26,186 bases of DNA from Strigomonas culicis (taxonomy: Eukaryota; Euglenozoa; Kinetoplastea; Trypanosomatida; Trypanosomatidae), in assembly GCA_000482145.1 (NCBI GenBank), contig AUXH01000242.1, forward strand, positions 1-26,186, written 5' to 3'. The notes beneath the pieces are model-generated. The model saw nothing but the letters and a program-made list of their open reading frames with translations, had not been told where the DNA came from and did not search any database. Below are positions 24,235 to 26,186 of this stretch, in pieces. The position numbers were made by a program, and so were the translations under genes. Position 1 is the stretch's first letter; each line of letters starts with the position of its first letter.

Positions 24235-26186
24235 CTACGCATCCACCTCAATGCGATGGTAGTCGCGCGTGCCTCTCCGCGTCCGTTCACGCACAAAGTC
24301 CAGCAGCGTCTCCAAGTACACTTCACTCTCCCAGTCCGCCTTCAGACGGGCCTGGCGGCGCCGCCGGCGCTGCCGCCGCGCCGGGCTCTCGTAGGCCGCG
24401 TTCACGTCCTCGTAGTGGTCGCCCGCATCCGCGGCCTCGCGCGCCATGTCGCGCTGCAGCTGGGCGAGCGACGGGCAGGGCAGCAGCTCCTGCTGCGTGT
24501 AGCACGCGACGGTGCGCCAGGCGCGGTCGGCGAGGTCCGTCGGGGACGGCCGCGTGAGTGTGGCCGCCCACGACCGCTGCGCACGCGGCCGGCCGGCGCC
24601 GTAGCGCCACGCGTCGCCGAGCGCGTAGTGCACCTGCCGCCGCCAGCGGCTCTCGTCGCGGCTGCGGGCGTAGAGGCGGCAGTTGTGATCCAGCGCGACG
24701 TAGGCGCGGATCATCTGCGTGAAGTAGAGCACCCGCGCGCGGTGCGTGCCGTCTTCCGCGGGCCGTAGGTGGAGCGTCGACCGCTCCAGCCGCTCGATGC
24801 CCTCGCTCAGCGTGCGGTAGTACAGTTGCCGCACCCCCGCCGCCGGCAGCGAGGCGGACGGCACCTTGTACAGCGCGTGCAGCTCCGGCACCGTGTTCAC
24901 GTAGAGTCGCAGCAGCGCATCCTCCGGCGCGCGGCGGTGGGTCAGCAGCACCAGCACGGCGGAGGCCAGGCACAGCACGAACGCCGCCGCGACGCAGCAC
25001 GCCGTCGCCGCGCGCGAGACCCGGCCGAGCCACTCGTAGAGCGGCGGCGGCAGCAGCGGGACGTACAGCGGCGGCGGCTCGCCCGCGAAGGGGTCCGCCG
25101 CATCCGACCGCGTGCCGCGCGGAAGGTCCTCCGAGGAGGCGCCCTTCAGCGACGGCGCGGCCGCCACATCCGCCAGCGCCGCCGCCTGGTCCCGCCCGCC
25201 CTCGGCGCGCGCGGCCTTGGAGGACGGCGGCGGCGGGTAGTGGCGCGAGGCGGGCTCCCCGCCGCGGGCCACCACCGCGCTGGGCCGCGGCACGTTGGGG
25301 TCGCGCTCCTCGATTGGCCGCCGCGACCGCGGCGACGCCGCGCGGCCGCTGGGCCGCAGCGGCGCGGGCACCGCCGCGCGCGTCAGGACGTAGGAGCGCA
25401 GCGCAGCGTCCTCGTGCGCGATGGCGGACACGTCGGGCTCCGCGAGGTAGCTCGCGCCGGCGGCGGCGCGCGCGGCGACGAGCGACCGGCTGCCGCGCCG
25501 ACTGCTGCGCGAGGAGGAGACGAGGGCGCCGAGCGACTCGCTGAGGCTCGAGAGGCGCAGCGGGGCCTCGCCGCCGCTGGGGCGGCGCTGCGCCGCGTGC
25601 GGCGGGTCGTCGTCGTCGCTGCTGCCGCTGCTGTGGGAGTCCCGCAGGAAGCGCAGGTCGTCCTCGCGCTGCGCGTCCGCCGTGCGGCTGAACAGGCCGC
25701 ACGGCAGCGACGCCATGGAGGCCGACGGACGGCGCTGAATGGTGCTGAGCCCCGGCGTCAGCTCCACCAGGGCCGCGCCGCCGGGGCTCGCCTCGCCGCG
25801 CGTCAGCACCTGCGAGAGGGAGTCCCGCAGGTGCGAAAAGCCGCGCGCAAGCGTCGAGCGCGCGGGCGTTACGAGCTGCAGCGCACGGCGTGTCACGGAC
25901 GGCATCGGCGAGTCCGCGTCATGCCGGTGCTGCCGCTGCCGCTCCTCGCGGATGAAGGCGGGCGTCGACGTCAGCACCGTGAGGCGGCGCCCCGGCGGCG
26001 GGCGCGGCGTCAGCATGGGCGTGGGTGCAGCCGCACGCTCCCCCTGCACCTCCCCCTCGCGGCCCCTCGCGCCGGTCGAGCGGCGCAGCAGCGCCTTGGC
26101 GGCCGGCCGCGCCGGCGAGTGGCGCTGCGCGCCGGCGCGGTGGCGCAGGACGGCGTGGGGGCGGCCCGCGTCCGGCGGCAGCGGCG
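24235..26186 (-). CDS. Single-pass membrane protein with disordered N-terminal region and PPxY motifs, open at right edge
   Basis: I do not recognise a family. The frame is open to the right edge: the codon at 26049 is GTG with no ATG behind it within the window, so the true start lies beyond 26186. About 649 residues are visible. The first ~390 are Ser/Arg/Pro/Ala-rich with many possible basophilic kinase sites (SSSRSSRRGSRS) and an acidic patch SSGSSDDDD. Two PPLY motifs lie just before the only transmembrane helix (24940-25011, VAAAFVLCLASAVLVLL). The C-terminal ~235 residues are folded-looking, with Leu, Arg, Tyr and a few Cys (NTVPELHALYKVPS; NCRLYARSRDESRWRRQVHY). A basic RRQRRRRRQAR stretch precedes the end VEVDA-like terminus (IEVDA). 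No signal peptide can be judged without the start. Orientation is unknown; PPxY motifs suggest that the long region faces the cytosol. Confidence 0.85.
   Translation of the reverse strand, partial: PLPPDAGRPHAVLRHRAGAQRHSPARPAAKALLRRSTGARGREGEVQGERAAAPTPMLTPRPPPGRRLTVLTSTPAFIREERQRQHRHDADSPMPSVTRRALQLVTPARSTLARGFSHLRDSLSQVLTRGEASPGGAALVELTPGLSTIQRRPSASMASLPCGLFSRTADAQREDDLRFLRDSHSSGSSDDDDPPHAAQRRPSGGEAPLRLSSLSESLGALVSSSRSSRRGSRSLVAARAAAGASYLAEPDVSAIAHEDAALRSYVLTRAAVPAPLRPSGRAASPRSRRPIEERDPNVPRPSAVVARGGEPASRHYPPPPSSKAARAEGGRDQAAALADVAAAPSLKGASSEDLPRGTRSDAADPFAGEPPPLYVPLLPPPLYEWLGRVSRAATACCVAAAFVLCLASAVLVLLTHRRAPEDALLRLYVNTVPELHALYKVPSASLPAAGVRQLYYRTLSEGIERLERSTLHLRPAEDGTHRARVLYFTQMIRAYVALDHNCRLYARSRDESRWRRQVHYALGDAWRYGAGRPRAQRSWAATLTRPSPTDLADRAWRTVACYTQQELLPCPSLAQLQRDMAREAADAGDHYEDVNAAYESPARRQRRRRRQARLKADWESEVYLETLLDFVRERTRRGTRDYHRIEVDA
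25036..25077 (-). other. Tandem PPxY motifs next to transmembrane helix
   Basis: The segment reads EPPPLYVPLLPPPLYEWL, two copies of PPPLY nine residues apart, a few residues before the membrane helix. PPxY is the consensus ligand of WW domains, including those of Nedd4-type HECT ubiquitin ligases. Function here is inferred. Confidence 0.75.

Noticed and set aside
21818..26186. Idea that the MORN, GTPase and PPxY membrane protein genes form a functional cluster
   Set aside because: Trypanosomatid polycistronic units join unrelated genes; adjacency alone is no evidence, and no shared motif or regulatory element was seen.

Overview
This is nuclear chromosomal sequence from a trypanosomatid (Kinetoplastea). 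Eleven protein genes lie head-to-tail, all on the minus strand, with no introns and no convincing plus-strand gene. Coding regions are very GC-rich. The spacers, about 0.3-0.8 kb each, are AT-rich and purine-rich on the plus strand, so they read as polypyrimidine tracts followed by AG in the transcript. That is the signature of a polycistronic unit processed by spliced-leader trans-splicing and coupled polyadenylation. The mitochondrial Hsp70 is of the kinetoplastid type. The genus cannot be fixed from the sequence alone.

In transcription order (right to left): (1) 24235->26186, a protein open at the right edge with a long Ser/Arg/Pro-rich tail, two PPLY motifs and one transmembrane helix; (2) 21818-23473, an atypical Ras-like GTPase with degenerate G3/G4 motifs, a large insertion, and a basic C-terminus ending in a CaaX box; (3) 18974-21280, a protein of about 22 MORN repeats; (4) 17051-18670, a coiled-coil protein with an overlapping upstream ORF; (5) 14207-16687, an XRN-family 5'-3' exoribonuclease; (6) 11758-13836, a TPR protein resembling TTC16; (7) 9883-11400, a succinate-semialdehyde-type aldehyde dehydrogenase; (8) 9062-9364, a 100-residue single-helix, probably mitochondrial protein; (9) 6973-8520, a secretory type I membrane protein with a predicted beta-propeller ectodomain and endosomal sorting signals in its tail; (10) 1139-6457, a very large, probably mitochondrial helical-repeat protein; (11) 1-850, the 5' part of mitochondrial Hsp70, broken by two one-base insertions in its phosphate-binding motif and cut by the left edge.

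Several start sites were moved from the longest open frame. ATG rather than GTG/TTG was required, frames running back through polypyrimidine 5' UTR were trimmed, and the positions of candidate splice acceptors were used. Neighbours in such a unit are co-transcribed but usually unrelated in function, and expression is expected to be set after transcription. I see no tRNA, rRNA, CRISPR array, insertion sequence or complete retroposon. The leads most worth following are the prenylated atypical GTPase, the PPxY membrane protein, the sorting signals on the propeller protein, the uORF on the coiled-coil gene, and the broken mtHsp70 copy.
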